Part shown: piece by piece, positions 42,657 through 51,792 of the stretch
Layout: each line of letters starts with the position of its first letter
Numbering within the stretch: position 1 is the stretch's first letter
Assembly (NCBI RefSeq): GCF_015390235.1
Contig: NZ_VUOH01000005.1
Span: forward strand, 248,001-312,000
Direction of reading: 5' to 3'
From: Quadrisphaera sp. INWT6
GTDB taxonomy: Bacteria; Actinomycetota; Actinomycetes; Actinomycetales; Quadrisphaeraceae
DNA: 64,000 nt
The notes under the pieces: model-generated
Database searches by the model: none
Told to the model about the DNA's origin: nothing
The model's input: only the letters and a program-made list of their open reading frames with translations
Made by a program: the position numbers and the translations under genes

Positions 42657-42671
42657 TGACATCGTTTGCAG
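42657..42671. promoter_or_regulatory. Second copy of the polyol LacI operator
   Basis: TGACATCGTTTGCAG here matches TGACAACGTTTGCAG upstream of lacI (40720-40734, other strand) at 14 of 15 bases. It lies between the mannitol-type dehydrogenase and the IolH-like gene, in the region where a promoter for the dehydrogenase is expected. Confidence 0.65.
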
Positions 42672-42754
42672 CCTGGTGGTCGCGAGAGGCCGCCGACGAC
42701 CGGGCGTCCGTGGTCACGGAGATCACGGGCACCCGGCCGCTCCGACGGTGTGGG

Positions 42755-43645
42755 TCAGCTGGTGGCGAGGCGGGCGCGGGCCGCGGCGACGCCGTCGCGC
42801 AGGGCGCTCAGCTGGTAGCGGGAGACGGCCACGGCGTCCTCGTCCTCGGCGAAGACGCTGGAACACATGACGGTGTCGTCGCGCTGGTCGAAGCCCAGGC
42901 GGACCAGGCCGTCGAAGAAGGCGTCGAAGTCGACGTCGCCGTCGCCGACCTTGAGGTGGCTGTGCACGCGCGCGGTGTTGCCGGGCGGGTTGCTGATGTA
43001 GCGCAGCCCGTGGGAGCGGGTGTGGTCGAAGGTGTCGCTGACGTGCACCAGCTGCAGCAGGTCGCCCGCCGCCTCCATGACCGGCTCGACGGGGTGGCCG
43101 TAGTGGAAGGTGTGGCTGGAGACGTACACGAAGCCGACGTTCGGGCTGTTCAGGCCGCGGATGACGCGGAGGGCCTCGAGGGCGTCCTCGACGAAGTCGT
43201 CGGGGTGCGGGTCGATGAGCACCCGCACGCCCTCGCGCTCGATGATCGGCAGCAGCTCCTCCATGGAGCGGTAGAACGCCGCGTCGGAGCGCTCGGCGGC
43301 CTCGGGGCGCCCGGAGAACTCGGTGCCGATGACGTCGACGCCGAGGTCGACGGTGATCTGGATGACGCGCTTCCAGGCGCGGACCGCGGCCTCGCGGTCG
43401 ACCTCGTCGGGACCGGACCAGCGCAGCACCGGCAGCACGGAGGCGATGCCGACGCCGGCGGCGTCGCACTCGGCCCTGAAGCGCTTCACGAGGGCGTCGT
43501 CGGCGCGGGGGTGGCGGAAGAAGGGGATGACGTCGCGGTGGGGCGTCAGCTGCAGGTGCTCGAAGCCGAGGTCCGAGGCCAGGCGCGGGAGCTCGAGCAG
43601 GGAGTGGCTGTGGTGGAACGGCGTGGGGTCGAGGGCGATCTTCAC
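42755..43645 (-). CDS. IolH-like sugar phosphate isomerase/epimerase
   Basis: This is a 296-residue TIM-barrel protein of the xylose-isomerase-like (AP endonuclease 2) superfamily, beginning MKIALDPTPFHHSHSLLELP. Metal-ligand candidates are in GTEFSGRP, VLIDPHPDDFVED and LVHVSDTFDH. Its place at the end of the inositol cluster and general pattern match IolH, whose exact reaction is not established, or it may supply the missing inosose dehydratase (IolE). The GTG start follows GGAGGAG by five bases. It is separated from the upstream binding-protein gene by a 21-base hairpin. The name IolH is tentative. Confidence 0.75.
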   Translation of the reverse strand: MKIALDPTPFHHSHSLLELPRLASDLGFEHLQLTPHRDVIPFFRHPRADDALVKRFRAECDAAGVGIASVLPVLRWSGPDEVDREAAVRAWKRVIQITVDLGVDVIGTEFSGRPEAAERSDAAFYRSMEELLPIIEREGVRVLIDPHPDDFVEDALEALRVIRGLNSPNVGFVYVSSHTFHYGHPVEPVMEAAGDLLQLVHVSDTFDHTRSHGLRYISNPPGNTARVHSHLKVGDGDVDFDAFFDGLVRLGFDQRDDTVMCSSVFAEDEDAVAVSRYQLSALRDGVAAARARLATS

Positions 43646-43672
43646 GGGTGCTCCTCCGTGGGCGGACGTGGA

Positions 43673-43717
43673 GGTGGCCAGCGCCCATGATCACGATGAT
43701 CATGGGCGCTGGCCACC
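43673..43717. repeat. 21-bp perfect hairpin element (TGATCATG family)
   Basis: Arms 43673-43693 and 43697-43717 are perfectly complementary with a three-base loop. The same arm sequence recurs as an inverted repeat at 48241-48296. It lies 16 bases past the binding-protein stop and could terminate or stabilise that message. Confidence 0.85.
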
Positions 43718-43732
43718 CGGGTCAGGACGAGG

Positions 43733-44746
43733 TCAGCGCAGGCCCTGCGCCGCGAAGTCAGCGGTCGCGTCGACGTTCGTGGAGTCGACGAAGGCCGGAC
43801 CGGTCAGCACCGGCTGGCCACCGCCGAGCACGATGCCGGCGTTCTTGTTCATCCACAGCGAGTCGACGGCGAGGTAGCCCTGCGCGTAGGGCTGCTGGTC
43901 GATGGCCCACCCCACGTCGCCCGACTGGATGGCCTTCACGACGTCGGCGCTGTTGTCGAAGGTGACGACCTTCGTCTGGCTGCCGGCGTCGCCCTTGGCC
44001 TGCACGGCCGCCAGGGCGAACTGCCCGCCGAGGGTGATGACGTGGTCGATGCTCGGGTCCTGCTGGAGCTTGGAGGAGATCGTCGACTGGCTCTGGGGGA
44101 GGTCCGTGCCGTTGATGTAGAGGCGCTCGACGTCGGTGCCGAGGCCCTTGGACACGCCGTCGCAGCGGGCCTCGAGCTGGCTCTGGCCCTGGGCCTGGAT
44201 GACGCAGAGCACCTTCTGCGCACCCTCGGACTTGAGGCGCTCACCAGCGGCCTCGCCGGCGATGGCCTCGTCCTGGCCGAAGTAGCTGAGGGCCCCGAGC
44301 GTCTTCCAGTCGTTGGCCCCGGCGTTGAACATCGTCACGGGGATGCCCGCGGCGATGGCCGCCTGGATCGGGGCGCCGAGAGCGCCGGTGTTGGGGCTGG
44401 TCACCGCGATGGCGTCGACCTTGGCGTCGATCGCGTTCTGGATCAGCGTGGCCTGGTTGTTGGCGTCGCCGTCGGAGGAGTACTGCAGGTCGACGCCGTC
44501 GTTCGCGGCAGCGGCCTCGGCGCCCTTGCGGATGGTGTCCCAGAAGGTGTCGCCGGCGGCGCCGTGGGTGATCATCGCGACCTTCATGGTCGTCGGCTTG
44601 TCGCCACCGCCGCCGCCCTGCGCGGCGGTGTCGTCCTGCTGGGCGCCGCCGGTGCTGGAGCAGGCCGCGAGGCTGCCCGCCAGCACGAGCGCGGACACGA
44701 GGGCGGTAGCGCGGCCGCCGCGGCGGCCCATCGTGAGGAGAGACAT
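43733..44746 (-). CDS. Inositol ABC transporter substrate-binding lipoprotein (candidate)
   Basis: This is a periplasmic-binding protein type 1 (RbsB-like) lipoprotein, 337 residues. The signal peptide runs to the lipobox SLAAC with Cys29. The mature domain starts KVAMITHGAAGDTFWDTIRK, and VTSPNTGALGAPIQAAIAAG and NAGANDWKTLGALSYFGQDE are typical. Together with the adjacent permease and ATPase it should import inositol, judged from the surrounding iol genes rather than from binding-site residues. It has its own promoter region, with TTGACA and a palindrome, and a terminator separates it from the ATPase gene, so it may be expressed independently at a higher level. Confidence 0.88.
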   Translation of the reverse strand: MSLLTMGRRGGRATALVSALVLAGSLAACSSTGGAQQDDTAAQGGGGGDKPTTMKVAMITHGAAGDTFWDTIRKGAEAAAANDGVDLQYSSDGDANNQATLIQNAIDAKVDAIAVTSPNTGALGAPIQAAIAAGIPVTMFNAGANDWKTLGALSYFGQDEAIAGEAAGERLKSEGAQKVLCVIQAQGQSQLEARCDGVSKGLGTDVERLYINGTDLPQSQSTISSKLQQDPSIDHVITLGGQFALAAVQAKGDAGSQTKVVTFDNSADVVKAIQSGDVGWAIDQQPYAQGYLAVDSLWMNKNAGIVLGGGQPVLTGPAFVDSTNVDATADFAAQGLR

Positions 44747-44838
44747 CGAGGAGATCCCATCTGTCGTCGTCGCCAGAGTGGTGCGGGGAGTGCTGTGGAG
44801 CAGAGGGTCGGACGGCTTCGTCCTGACCTGCTGACAGG

Positions 44839-44867
44839 AGCATGTCCATGTCCGGACATCGTGTCAA
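44839..44867 (-). promoter_or_regulatory. Promoter with GntR-type palindrome upstream of binding protein
   Basis: On the minus strand an exact -35 TTGACA (44862-44867) is followed after 17 bases by a weak -10 CATGCT. The spacer holds a perfect 12-base palindrome ATGTCCGGACAT (44848-44859), related to the two other inositol-cluster operators. A regulator bound here would block the promoter. Confidence 0.6.
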
Positions 44868-44907
44868 TAACGTTCTGGTCACGGATCCGGTGGGAGGACC
44901 GGTGGGC

Positions 44908-44957
44908 GCAGGACGCCCCGGGAGGCGTCGCTGAGGAGGCCTTCCGGGGCGTTCTGC
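44908..44957 (-). terminator. Hairpin terminator after the ABC ATPase gene
   Basis: Fourteen-base arms 44908-44921 and 44944-44957 pair with one mismatch and a 22-base loop, starting 16 bases past the ATPase stop. It separates the permease-ATPase transcript from the binding-protein gene. Confidence 0.6.
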
Positions 44958-44972
44958 GGGAGGAGGGGGACG

Positions 44973-45830
44973 TCAGCTGGCGTGCAGCTGGGCACCTTCC
45001 TCCATCTGCTTCACGGAGGCGCCCAGCTCGTGACCCAGGGCCTCCAGCTCGGCACCGCCGGCCATCTCGTTGGTCAGGCGCTCGAGGCTGATCTCCGCCC
45101 GTGAGCCGTCGAGGGAGACCCGGCCGCGGTTGAGGATGACGAAGTGGTTGCCCACCAGGTACGCGTGGTGCGGGTTGTGGGTGATGAAGACGACGCCGAG
45201 GCCGGCGTCGCGGGCCCGTGCCACGTACTTGAGCACCACACCCGACTGCTTGACGCCCAGCGCAGCCGTGGGCTCGTCGAGGATCAGCACCTTGGCGCCG
45301 AAGTAGACGGCCCGGGCGATGGCGATGCACTGCCGCTGGCCGCCCGACAGGCCGCCCACGGGCCTGTCGAGGTCGGGGACGTCGATGCCCATCTTGAGCA
45401 GCTCGTCGGCGACGATGCCCTTCATCGTCGCCACGTCGAGCATGCGGAACGGGCCCTTGCGGAGCTCGGCGCCCATGAAGAAGTTGCGCCAGATGCTCAT
45501 CAGCGGGACCAGGGCCAGGTCCTGGTAGACGGTCGCGATGCCCCGCTCCAGCGCCTCGCGCGGCGAGGAGAAGGTCACCGGCTCGCCGTTGATGACGACC
45601 TCGCCCTCGGAGTGGGCGTGCAGCCCGGCGAGGATCTTGATGAGGGTCGACTTGCCGGCGCCGTTGTCGCCCAGGACGCAGGTCACCTCTCCCTGGCGCA
45701 CCACCAGGGAGACCCCGCGGAGGGCGTGGACGTTGCCGTAGCTCTTGCCGACCTCGCGCAGCGAGACGATCTCGCTGACGGGGCTGGTCGGCTCGACGAC
45801 AGTGGCTGTGCTGGCTCGAGACACCGCCAT
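44973..45830 (-). CDS. Sugar ABC transporter ATP-binding protein (inositol type)
   Basis: This is a single-domain ATPase of a CUT2-type importer, 285 residues. Walker A is GDNGAGKST, the Q-loop region is [11 protein letters not shown], the signature is LSGGQRQ, Walker B is [12 protein letters not shown] and the switch histidine is in [16 protein letters not shown]2 ATPases usually have two fused domains, but this is the half-length FrcA-like form. I chose ATG 45830, which overlaps the permease stop (TGATG); a GTG one codon earlier is possible. It partners with the permease before it and the RbsB-like protein after it. Confidence 0.92.
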   Translation of the reverse strand: MAVSRASTATVVEPTSPVSEIVSLREVGKSYGNVHALRGVSLVVRQGEVTCVLGDNGAGKSTLIKILAGLHAHSEGEVVINGEPVTFSSPREALERGIATVYQDLALVPLMSIWRNFFMGAELRKGPFRMLDVATMKGIVADELLKMGIDVPDLDRPVGGLSGGQRQCIAIARAVYFGAKVLILDEPTAALGVKQSGVVLKYVARARDAGLGVVFITHNPHHAYLVGNHFVILNRGRVSLDGSRAEISLERLTNEMAGGAELEALGHELGASVKQMEEGAQLHAS

Positions 45831-46912
45831 CACCTCTTCTCGGCCTGGGTCTTGACGACGAGGTTGACGATCGTGGCGAGGAGCAGCATCACGCCGAGGA
45901 ACAGCCGGAACCAGTCCGGGTTCCAGGCCGCGTAGACGATGCCGTTCACCGTCATGCCGAAGATGAAGGCGCCGACGGCCGCACCGATGGTCGAGCCGTA
46001 GCCACCCGTCATGAGGCAGCCGCCGACCACGGCCGCGATGATGTAGAGGAACTCGTTGCCGATGCCCTGCCCGGACTGCACCACGTTGAAGTTGAAGAGC
46101 GTGTGCATGCCGAGGAACCAGGCCGTGAAGCCGACGAACATGAACAGACCGATCTTGGTCTTGCGCACCGGGACGCCGACGGCCCGGGAGGCCTTCGGGT
46201 CACCGCCGACCGCGAACACCCAGTTGCCCGCGCGGGTGCGGAGCAGGAACCAGGTGGAGACGGCGACCAGCAGGAGCCACCAGAAGACGGTGATCTGGAT
46301 GTTGACCCCGCCCACCGAGACCGTGGAGGCGAAGACGGCCTTGGCGGAGGCGAAGCCCTCCATGTCGGAGATGTTCTGGGTGCTCACCCCGTCGGCCACG
46401 AGGCGCGTGACGCCGAGGTTCAGGCCGGTCAGCATGAAGAACGTGCCGAGCGTGATGATGAAGCTCGGCAGGCCCGTCCTCATGAGGAGCCAGCCGTTGA
46501 AGGCCCCGATGCCGACGGAGACCACCAGGGCGATGAAGACGCCCACCCAGACGTTGAGCCCGAGCTGGTAGGCGGTCATCGAGGCCGTCAGGCCGCTCGT
46601 GGTCACCGCGACACCGGCAGACAGGTCGAACTCCCCGCCGATCATCAGCAGCGCGACCGAGACGGCCATGATGCCGATGGTCGAGCTCGTGTAGAGCACG
46701 GTGCCCTGCGAGGCGGGGTTGCGGAACACGGGCGCGACGACCAGGAAGAGGACGAAGATGACGACCGCGCCGAGGACGGACCCGACCTCGGGGCGCGAGA
46801 GCAGCGTGGCGACGAGCGGGCGCTTGCCGACGCGGTCGTCGCGGGTCGCGGGGGGCGGGGTCGCCCCGCCTGTCGAGCCCGCCGCAGCGGGTGAGGGTGC
46901 AGTGGTGGCCAT
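45830..46912 (-). CDS. Sugar ABC transporter permease (inositol type)
   Basis: This is an RbsC-like membrane subunit, 360 residues with about ten hydrophobic segments, including [18 protein letters not shown] and [20 protein letters not shown]. Family motifs are [20 protein letters not shown] and [20 protein letters not shown]. The ATG follows AGGAG by six bases. Upstream lie a TTGACA box and the palindromes at 47041-47082, so it begins a transcript with the ATPase gene. Inositol as the substrate follows from the neighbours; ribose or fructose importers look alike. Confidence 0.92.
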   Translation of the reverse strand: MATTAPSPAAAGSTGGATPPPATRDDRVGKRPLVATLLSRPEVGSVLGAVVIFVLFLVVAPVFRNPASQGTVLYTSSTIGIMAVSVALLMIGGEFDLSAGVAVTTSGLTASMTAYQLGLNVWVGVFIALVVSVGIGAFNGWLLMRTGLPSFIITLGTFFMLTGLNLGVTRLVADGVSTQNISDMEGFASAKAVFASTVSVGGVNIQITVFWWLLLVAVSTWFLLRTRAGNWVFAVGGDPKASRAVGVPVRKTKIGLFMFVGFTAWFLGMHTLFNFNVVQSGQGIGNEFLYIIAAVVGGCLMTGGYGSTIGAAVGAFIFGMTVNGIVYAAWNPDWFRLFLGVMLLLATIVNLVVKTQAEKR

Positions 46913-47040
46913 AGGACGCTCCTGACGCGGTGACTCAGCAGTGAGTTCGGCAGCGAGATCGACGGTGACTTCGGTGTGGAGCGGCGGACACCCTCCTCGG
47001 CGTCCGGAGCACGGCGAGCCTCGCCCACCACGGCTGACCG

Positions 47041-47082
47041 TGTCAACCCTTTGTCATGACATTCTGACGGAAACGCGTTTCC
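47041..47082 (-). promoter_or_regulatory. Inositol transporter promoter with two palindromic operators
   Basis: The TGTCATGACA palindrome (47052-47061) fits the GntR/IolR-type core I recall for Corynebacterium inositol genes, and lies just upstream of an exact minus-strand -35 TTGACA (47041-47046). A second perfect 14-base palindrome GGAAACGCGTTTCC (47069-47082) resembles a LacI-family operator. Two regulators may act here. Confidence 0.6.
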
Positions 47083-47188
47083 GCTCCAGCTCAGCCCCCT
47101 CCCCCGGGGGACGGACGGCGCCCGCTCGGGCCGCTCCCGAGCGGTCGGGGAGCGGCCCGAGCGGACGCCGTCGGTCGAGGGCGGGAGG

Positions 47189-48211
47189 TCAGGGGCGCGC
47201 CGCGAGCCTGACCTCGGTGCGGCGGCCCGAGCGGAGCGCCTCGACACCGGCGGTGGTGACCGCCGTCGCGGCGTAGCCGTCCCACGCCGTGGGGCCGGTG
47301 GCCGTGCCGCGGCGCGCTGCGTCGGCCCAGGCCTGGAACTCGAGGTCGTAGGCCAGCTCGAAGCGCTCGACGAACGACGGCGGCACCGCGCGCCCGCGGG
47401 CGGCGGAGCCGGCGGTGCCCGTGGCGATGACCGGCCCGCCCTCCAGCCCGATCATCGCGGTGCCGCGCTCGGCGACCAGCTCGGTGCGGACCTCGTAGCC
47501 GACGCCGGTGGCCACGTTGACCTCGACGTCGACCAGCGCGCCGCTCTCGGTCTCCAGCAGCGCGAAGGTCGGGTCGGACAGGCCGTCAGGGGCGCCTCGC
47601 CGCGACCGGGGGTGCATCACCGTGATGGCGGTGATCTCCTCGCCGAGCAGGAAGCGCGTGCAGTCGACCTCGTGGACGAGGCTGTCGAGCACCACCATCT
47701 CGGAGGTGAAGTACGGCGGCACCGAGGCGTTGCGGTGGGCGCAGTGCAGCATCAGCGGGCGGCCGAGCTCGTCGGACTCCACCAGGCGCCGCAGGGCGGC
47801 GTACTCCGGGTCGAAGCGGCGCATGAAACCCACCTGGATGAGCCGGCGCCCCGTCGCGCGCTCGGCCTCGACGAGGCGCAGCGAGCTCTCGACGTCGGTC
47901 GTCAGCGGCTTCTCGCACAGCACCGGCTTGCCGTGCTCGAGGCAGGCGCGCACCAGCTCCTCGTGCGTGTTGCCGGGCGTGGCGATGACGACGGCGTCGA
48001 CCTCGTCGTCGGCGATGGCGGCCAGCGGGTCGGCGGCGACCCGCACCCCCGCCCAGGCGGCGGCGACCTTCTCGGCGGTGGCGGGGAAGGCGTCGGCCAC
48101 CACCACGGCGCGGGCCCCGGCGGTGCGGGTCTGCAGGCGCCGCACGTGGTCGGCCCCCATCATCCCGACGCCCACCACGGCGACCCGCAGGTCGGACAGC
48201 TGCTCGGTCAT
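47189..48211 (-). CDS. iolG: Inositol 2-dehydrogenase (Gfo/Idh/MocA)
   Basis: IolG oxidises myo-inositol to 2-keto-myo-inositol with NAD, the first step of the pathway. The Rossmann motif is [16 protein letters not shown]; the family motif [10 protein letters not shown] carries the catalytic lysine. [22 protein letters not shown] and [15 protein letters not shown] match inositol dehydrogenases, with the His/Asp pair of the active site. At 340 residues it is normal. ATG 48211 follows a 108-base gap after iolA that holds a 22-base inverted repeat. The other Gfo/Idh gene, at 59664, is more distant from IolG. Confidence 0.9.
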   Translation of the reverse strand: MTEQLSDLRVAVVGVGMMGADHVRRLQTRTAGARAVVVADAFPATAEKVAAAWAGVRVAADPLAAIADDEVDAVVIATPGNTHEELVRACLEHGKPVLCEKPLTTDVESSLRLVEAERATGRRLIQVGFMRRFDPEYAALRRLVESDELGRPLMLHCAHRNASVPPYFTSEMVVLDSLVHEVDCTRFLLGEEITAITVMHPRSRRGAPDGLSDPTFALLETESGALVDVEVNVATGVGYEVRTELVAERGTAMIGLEGGPVIATGTAGSAARGRAVPPSFVERFELAYDLEFQAWADAARRGTATGPTAWDGYAATAVTTAGVEALRSGRRTEVRLAARP

Positions 48212-48240
48212 GCTCTCGTGCTCCTCACATCAGAGACGGA

Positions 48241-48296
48241 GGTGGCCAGCGCCCATGATCACGACCAGTCGTCGGTGATCATGGGCGCTGGCCACC
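48241..48296. repeat. 22-bp inverted repeat (TGATCATG family)
   Basis: Arms 48241-48262 and 48275-48296 are perfectly complementary with a 12-base spacer. The arm is the same sequence as in the hairpin at 43673-43717, with a longer spacer. It lies between iolA and iolG and could modulate read-through. Confidence 0.85.
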
Positions 48297-48319
48297 TCAC
48301 GGGGTCAGTACCGGTCGGG

Positions 48320-49825
48320 TCAGGCGTTGGTCGGGAAGCCCAGGTCGATGCCCGCGCTGGCCTGCGTGGCCGCCGGGTCCGCCCAGCGCGTGGTGACGAC
48401 CTTGCCGCGGGTGAAGAAGTGCACGCCCTCGGTGCCGTGGGCGTGGGTGTCACCGAACAGCGAGTTCTTCCAGCCGCCGAAGGAGTAGTACGACATCGGC
48501 ACCGGCACCGGCACGTTCACGCCGATCATGCCGACCTGGATCTCGTTGGCGAAGCGCCGCGCGGCGCCGCCGTCGTTGGTGAAGATCGCCACGCCGTTGC
48601 CGTAGGGGTTGGCGTTGATCAGGTCCACGGCCTCGGTGTAGGTGTCCACCCGCAGCACGCTCAGCACCGGGCCGAAGATCTCCTCGGTGTACGCCTTGGA
48701 GGAGGTGGGCACCCGGTCCAGCAGGGTCGGGCCGAGGAAGAAGCCCGAGCCGTCGGCGTCGGGGGTGATGGTGCGCCCGTCGACCACGACGTCGGCGCCG
48801 TCACCGGCGGCGACGTCGATGTAGGAGGCGACCTTGTCGCGGTGGACCTTGGTCACCAGCGGGCCCATGTCGCAGGAGCGGCGGCCGTCACCGGTGCGGA
48901 TCTTGCCGGCGCGGTCGGCGATCTTGGCGACGAGCTCGTCACCGACGCCGCCCACGGCCACCAGCGCCGAGATCGCCATGCAGCGCTCCCCCGCGGAGCC
49001 GAAGCCGGCGTTGACGGCCTGGTCGGCGGCCAGGTCCAGGTCGGCGTCGGGCAGCACCACCATGTGGTTCTTGGCCCCGCCCAGGGCCTGCACGCGCTTG
49101 CCGTTGGCGGTGCCGCGCTCGTAGACGTACTTCGCGATCGGGGTGGACCCGACGAAGGAGACCGAGGCGACGTCGGGGTGGTCCAGCAGCCCGTCGACGG
49201 AGACCTTGTCGCCCTGCAGCACGGTGAAGACGCCGTCGGGCAGGCCGGCCTCCTTCCACAGGTTCGCGATGAACAGGGAGGCCGAGGGGTCCTTCTCGGA
49301 GGGCTTGAGGATGACGGCGTTGCCGGTGGCGATCGCGACGGGGAAGAACCACATCGGGACCATCGCCGGGAAGTTGAACGGGCTGATGACCGCCGTCACG
49401 CCCAGGGGCTGGCGCACCGAGTGCACGTCGACGTTGGTGGAGGCGTTCTCGGTGAAGCCGCCCTTGAGCAGGTGGGGGATGCCGCAGGCGAACTCCACGA
49501 CCTCCTGGCCGCGGGCGACCTCGCCGGCGGCGTCGGAGACGACCTTGCCGTGCTCGGAGGTGATGATCTCGGCGAGCTCCGGGGCGCGCTCGTTGAGCAG
49601 CTCGCGGAAGCGGAAGAGCACCTGGGTGCGCTTGGCCAGCGACGTGTCGCGCCAGGCGGGGAAGGCCTTCTTCGCCGAGGCGACGGCGGCCTCGACGTCG
49701 GCGGGCTCGGCGAGCACCACCTGGCGGGAGACCTCGCCGGTGGCGGGGTCGAAGACGTCGGCGGTGCGGGTGGAGGAGCCGGAAGTGGCAGCTCCGTCGA
49801 TCCAGTGCTGGACGGTCTCGCTCAT
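48320..49825 (-). CDS. iolA: Methylmalonate-semialdehyde dehydrogenase (acylating)
   Basis: IolA converts malonic semialdehyde to acetyl-CoA and CO2 at the end of inositol breakdown, and can act in valine degradation. The aldehyde dehydrogenase fold is clear: VISPFNFPAMVPMWFFPVAI, ILKPSEKDPSAS and SFVGSTPIAKYVYERG, with the catalytic Cys282 in GSAGERCMAISALV. The conserved catalytic glutamate of other ALDHs is replaced by the LGGAKNH motif, diagnostic for the CoA-acylating group. At 501 residues it is full length, and ATG 49825 is 11 bases after iolD. It is cotranscribed with iolD and upstream genes. Confidence 0.95.
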   Translation of the reverse strand: MSETVQHWIDGAATSGSSTRTADVFDPATGEVSRQVVLAEPADVEAAVASAKKAFPAWRDTSLAKRTQVLFRFRELLNERAPELAEIITSEHGKVVSDAAGEVARGQEVVEFACGIPHLLKGGFTENASTNVDVHSVRQPLGVTAVISPFNFPAMVPMWFFPVAIATGNAVILKPSEKDPSASLFIANLWKEAGLPDGVFTVLQGDKVSVDGLLDHPDVASVSFVGSTPIAKYVYERGTANGKRVQALGGAKNHMVVLPDADLDLAADQAVNAGFGSAGERCMAISALVAVGGVGDELVAKIADRAGKIRTGDGRRSCDMGPLVTKVHRDKVASYIDVAAGDGADVVVDGRTITPDADGSGFFLGPTLLDRVPTSSKAYTEEIFGPVLSVLRVDTYTEAVDLINANPYGNGVAIFTNDGGAARRFANEIQVGMIGVNVPVPVPMSYYSFGGWKNSLFGDTHAHGTEGVHFFTRGKVVTTRWADPAATQASAGIDLGFPTNA

Positions 49826-49836
49826 GGTCGTGCTCC

Positions 49837-51792
49837 TCAGTTCTCGGAGGGCTTCAGGAAGGGGCGCTGGCGCGCCTTGTGCTGCTCGTAGGCACCGCGG
49901 GCGCGCTGGGTGCTCTCGAGGGTCGAGACCTCGCTGACCGGCACGTCCCACCAGCTCTCGCTGGAGGGGGCGTCGACGAACGGGTCGGTGTCGACGTGGA
50001 TGACCGTCGACTCGGTGGACGCCTTGGCGTCGAGGATCGCGGCCTCGAGCTCCTTGCGGGTGCTCGTGCGGACGACGTGCATGCCGAGGCTGGCAGCGTT
50101 GGCGGCGAGGTCGACGGGGAGGAAGTCGCCGTCGAGCCGGCCGGAGGAGGTGCGCGCCCGGTAGCGGGTGCCGAAGCGCTGGCTGCCCAGCGACTCCGAC
50201 AGGGAGCCGATGGAGGCGTAGCCGTGGTTCTGCACCAGGACGATGATGACCTTGACGCCCTCCTGGACGGCGGTCACCAGCTCGGTGGCCATCATCAGGT
50301 AGGAGCCGTCGCCGACCATGACGAAGACGTCGCGGGGCGCGGCGCCGTTCCGGGCGTCGTCCTCCGCCGCCATCGCCACGCCGATGCCGCCGGCCACCTC
50401 GTAGCCCATGCAGGAGTACCCGTACTCGACGTGGTACCCCTTCGCGTCGCGGACCTGCCAGAGCTTGTGGAGGTCACCGGGCATGGAGCCGGCGGCGCAC
50501 ACGACGACGTCGCGCGGGTCGGACAGCTCGTTGACGGCGCCGAGCACCTGGTTCTGGTCGGGCTGGGCATCCAGATCACCGGTGGTCGCCCCGGAGACGT
50601 CGCGGGAGTAGACGGACGCGACGGTCGCGTCCCACGCCGCCTTGAGCTCCGCGGTGCGGGCGCGGTGGGCGTCGCCGACGTCGTACCCGTCGAGCGCGGA
50701 GGCCAGGGCCTCCAGGCCCTCCTTCGCGTCGGCCACCACGGACACCGCGGAGTGCTTCGCGGCGTCGAGGGCGGCGACGTTCAGGGTCACGAACCGCACG
50801 TCCGGGTCCTGGAACGCCGTGCGCGAGGCCGTGGTGAAGTCCTGGAAGCGGGTGCCCACGCCGATGACGACGTCGGCCTCGCGGGCGAGGGCGTTGGCCG
50901 CCGTCGTCCCCGTGGAGCCGATGGCGCCGACCGACTGCGGGTGGTCGAAGGGCAGCGCGCCCTTGCCGGCCTGGCTCTGGCCCACGGGGATGCCCGTGGC
51001 CTCGGCGAGGGCCGCCAGCGCGGCCTGCGCGCCGGAGTAGTGGACGCCGCCGCCCGCGATGAGCAGCGGGTTCTTCGCCGACCGGATGACCTCGACGGCC
51101 CGGGCGAGCGCGGCGCGCTCGGGCAGCGGGCGACCGACGTGCCAGGTGCGCTCGGCGAAGAGGTCCTCGTCCCAGTCGTGGGCCTCGGCCTGGACGTCCT
51201 GCGGGAAGCAGACCGTGACAGCACCGGTCTCGGCAGGGTCGGTGAGGACGCGGATCGCGCCGAGCAGCGCGCCCGGCAGCTGCTCGGGGCGCCAGACCCT
51301 GTCGAAGTAGCGCGACAGCGGGCGGAAGGCGTCGTTGACCGTCACGTCGCCCGAGGCCGGGAGCTCGAGCTCCTGCAGCAGCGGGCCGGCCGAGCGGGTG
51401 GCGAAGGTGTCGGCGGGCAGCAGCAGCACCGGGAGGCGGTTGATGGTGGCCAGCGCCGCACCGGTGAGCATGTTGGTGGAGCCGGGGCCCACCGAAGCGG
51501 TGATCGCCCAGGTCTGCAGGCGGTCCTTGGCGCGGGCGTAGGCCACCGCGGTGTGCACCATCGCCTGCTCGTTGCGGCCGAGCACGTAGGGCAGGCCGGG
51601 CTCACGACCGGCCTCGAGGGCCTCGAGCTCGTCCTGCAGCAGCGCCTGGCCGAGGCCGGCCACGTTGCCGTGGCCGAAGATGCCGAGCGCGCCGGCGAAG
51701 AGCTTGGTGCGCACGCCGTCGCGCTCGACGTGCTGGTTCGCGAGGAACCTGACGGTCGCCTGCGCGACCGTCAGGCGGGTGGTGCTGGTCAT
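49837..51792 (-). CDS. iolD: 3D-(3,5/4)-trihydroxycyclohexane-1,2-dione hydrolase
   Basis: IolD is a thiamine-diphosphate enzyme that opens the inositol ring, giving 5-deoxyglucuronate. It has the three-domain ThDP layout: PYR domain with the conserved glutamate in GRNEQAMVHTAVAYA, a central domain with AGGGVHYSGAQ, and the PP domain with the cofactor motif GDGSYLMM followed by QNHGYASIGSLSESLGSQRF. The 651-residue length and YSCMGYEVAGGIGVAMA are typical of IolD. The ATG overlaps the iolB stop by four bases. It is flanked by iolB and iolA, which secures the assignment. Confidence 0.96.
   Translation of the reverse strand: MTSTTRLTVAQATVRFLANQHVERDGVRTKLFAGALGIFGHGNVAGLGQALLQDELEALEAGREPGLPYVLGRNEQAMVHTAVAYARAKDRLQTWAITASVGPGSTNMLTGAALATINRLPVLLLPADTFATRSAGPLLQELELPASGDVTVNDAFRPLSRYFDRVWRPEQLPGALLGAIRVLTDPAETGAVTVCFPQDVQAEAHDWDEDLFAERTWHVGRPLPERAALARAVEVIRSAKNPLLIAGGGVHYSGAQAALAALAEATGIPVGQSQAGKGALPFDHPQSVGAIGSTGTTAANALAREADVVIGVGTRFQDFTTASRTAFQDPDVRFVTLNVAALDAAKHSAVSVVADAKEGLEALASALDGYDVGDAHRARTAELKAAWDATVASVYSRDVSGATTGDLDAQPDQNQVLGAVNELSDPRDVVVCAAGSMPGDLHKLWQVRDAKGYHVEYGYSCMGYEVAGGIGVAMAAEDDARNGAAPRDVFVMVGDGSYLMMATELVTAVQEGVKVIIVLVQNHGYASIGSLSESLGSQRFGTRYRARTSSGRLDGDFLPVDLAANAASLGMHVVRTSTRKELEAAILDAKASTESTVIHVDTDPFVDAPSSESWWDVPVSEVSTLESTQRARGAYEQHKARQRPFLKPSEN

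Noticed and set aside
42755-43645. Assignment as IolE (inosose dehydratase)
   Set aside because: It is a TIM barrel of the right superfamily, but the sequence start and motifs do not match IolE as I know it.
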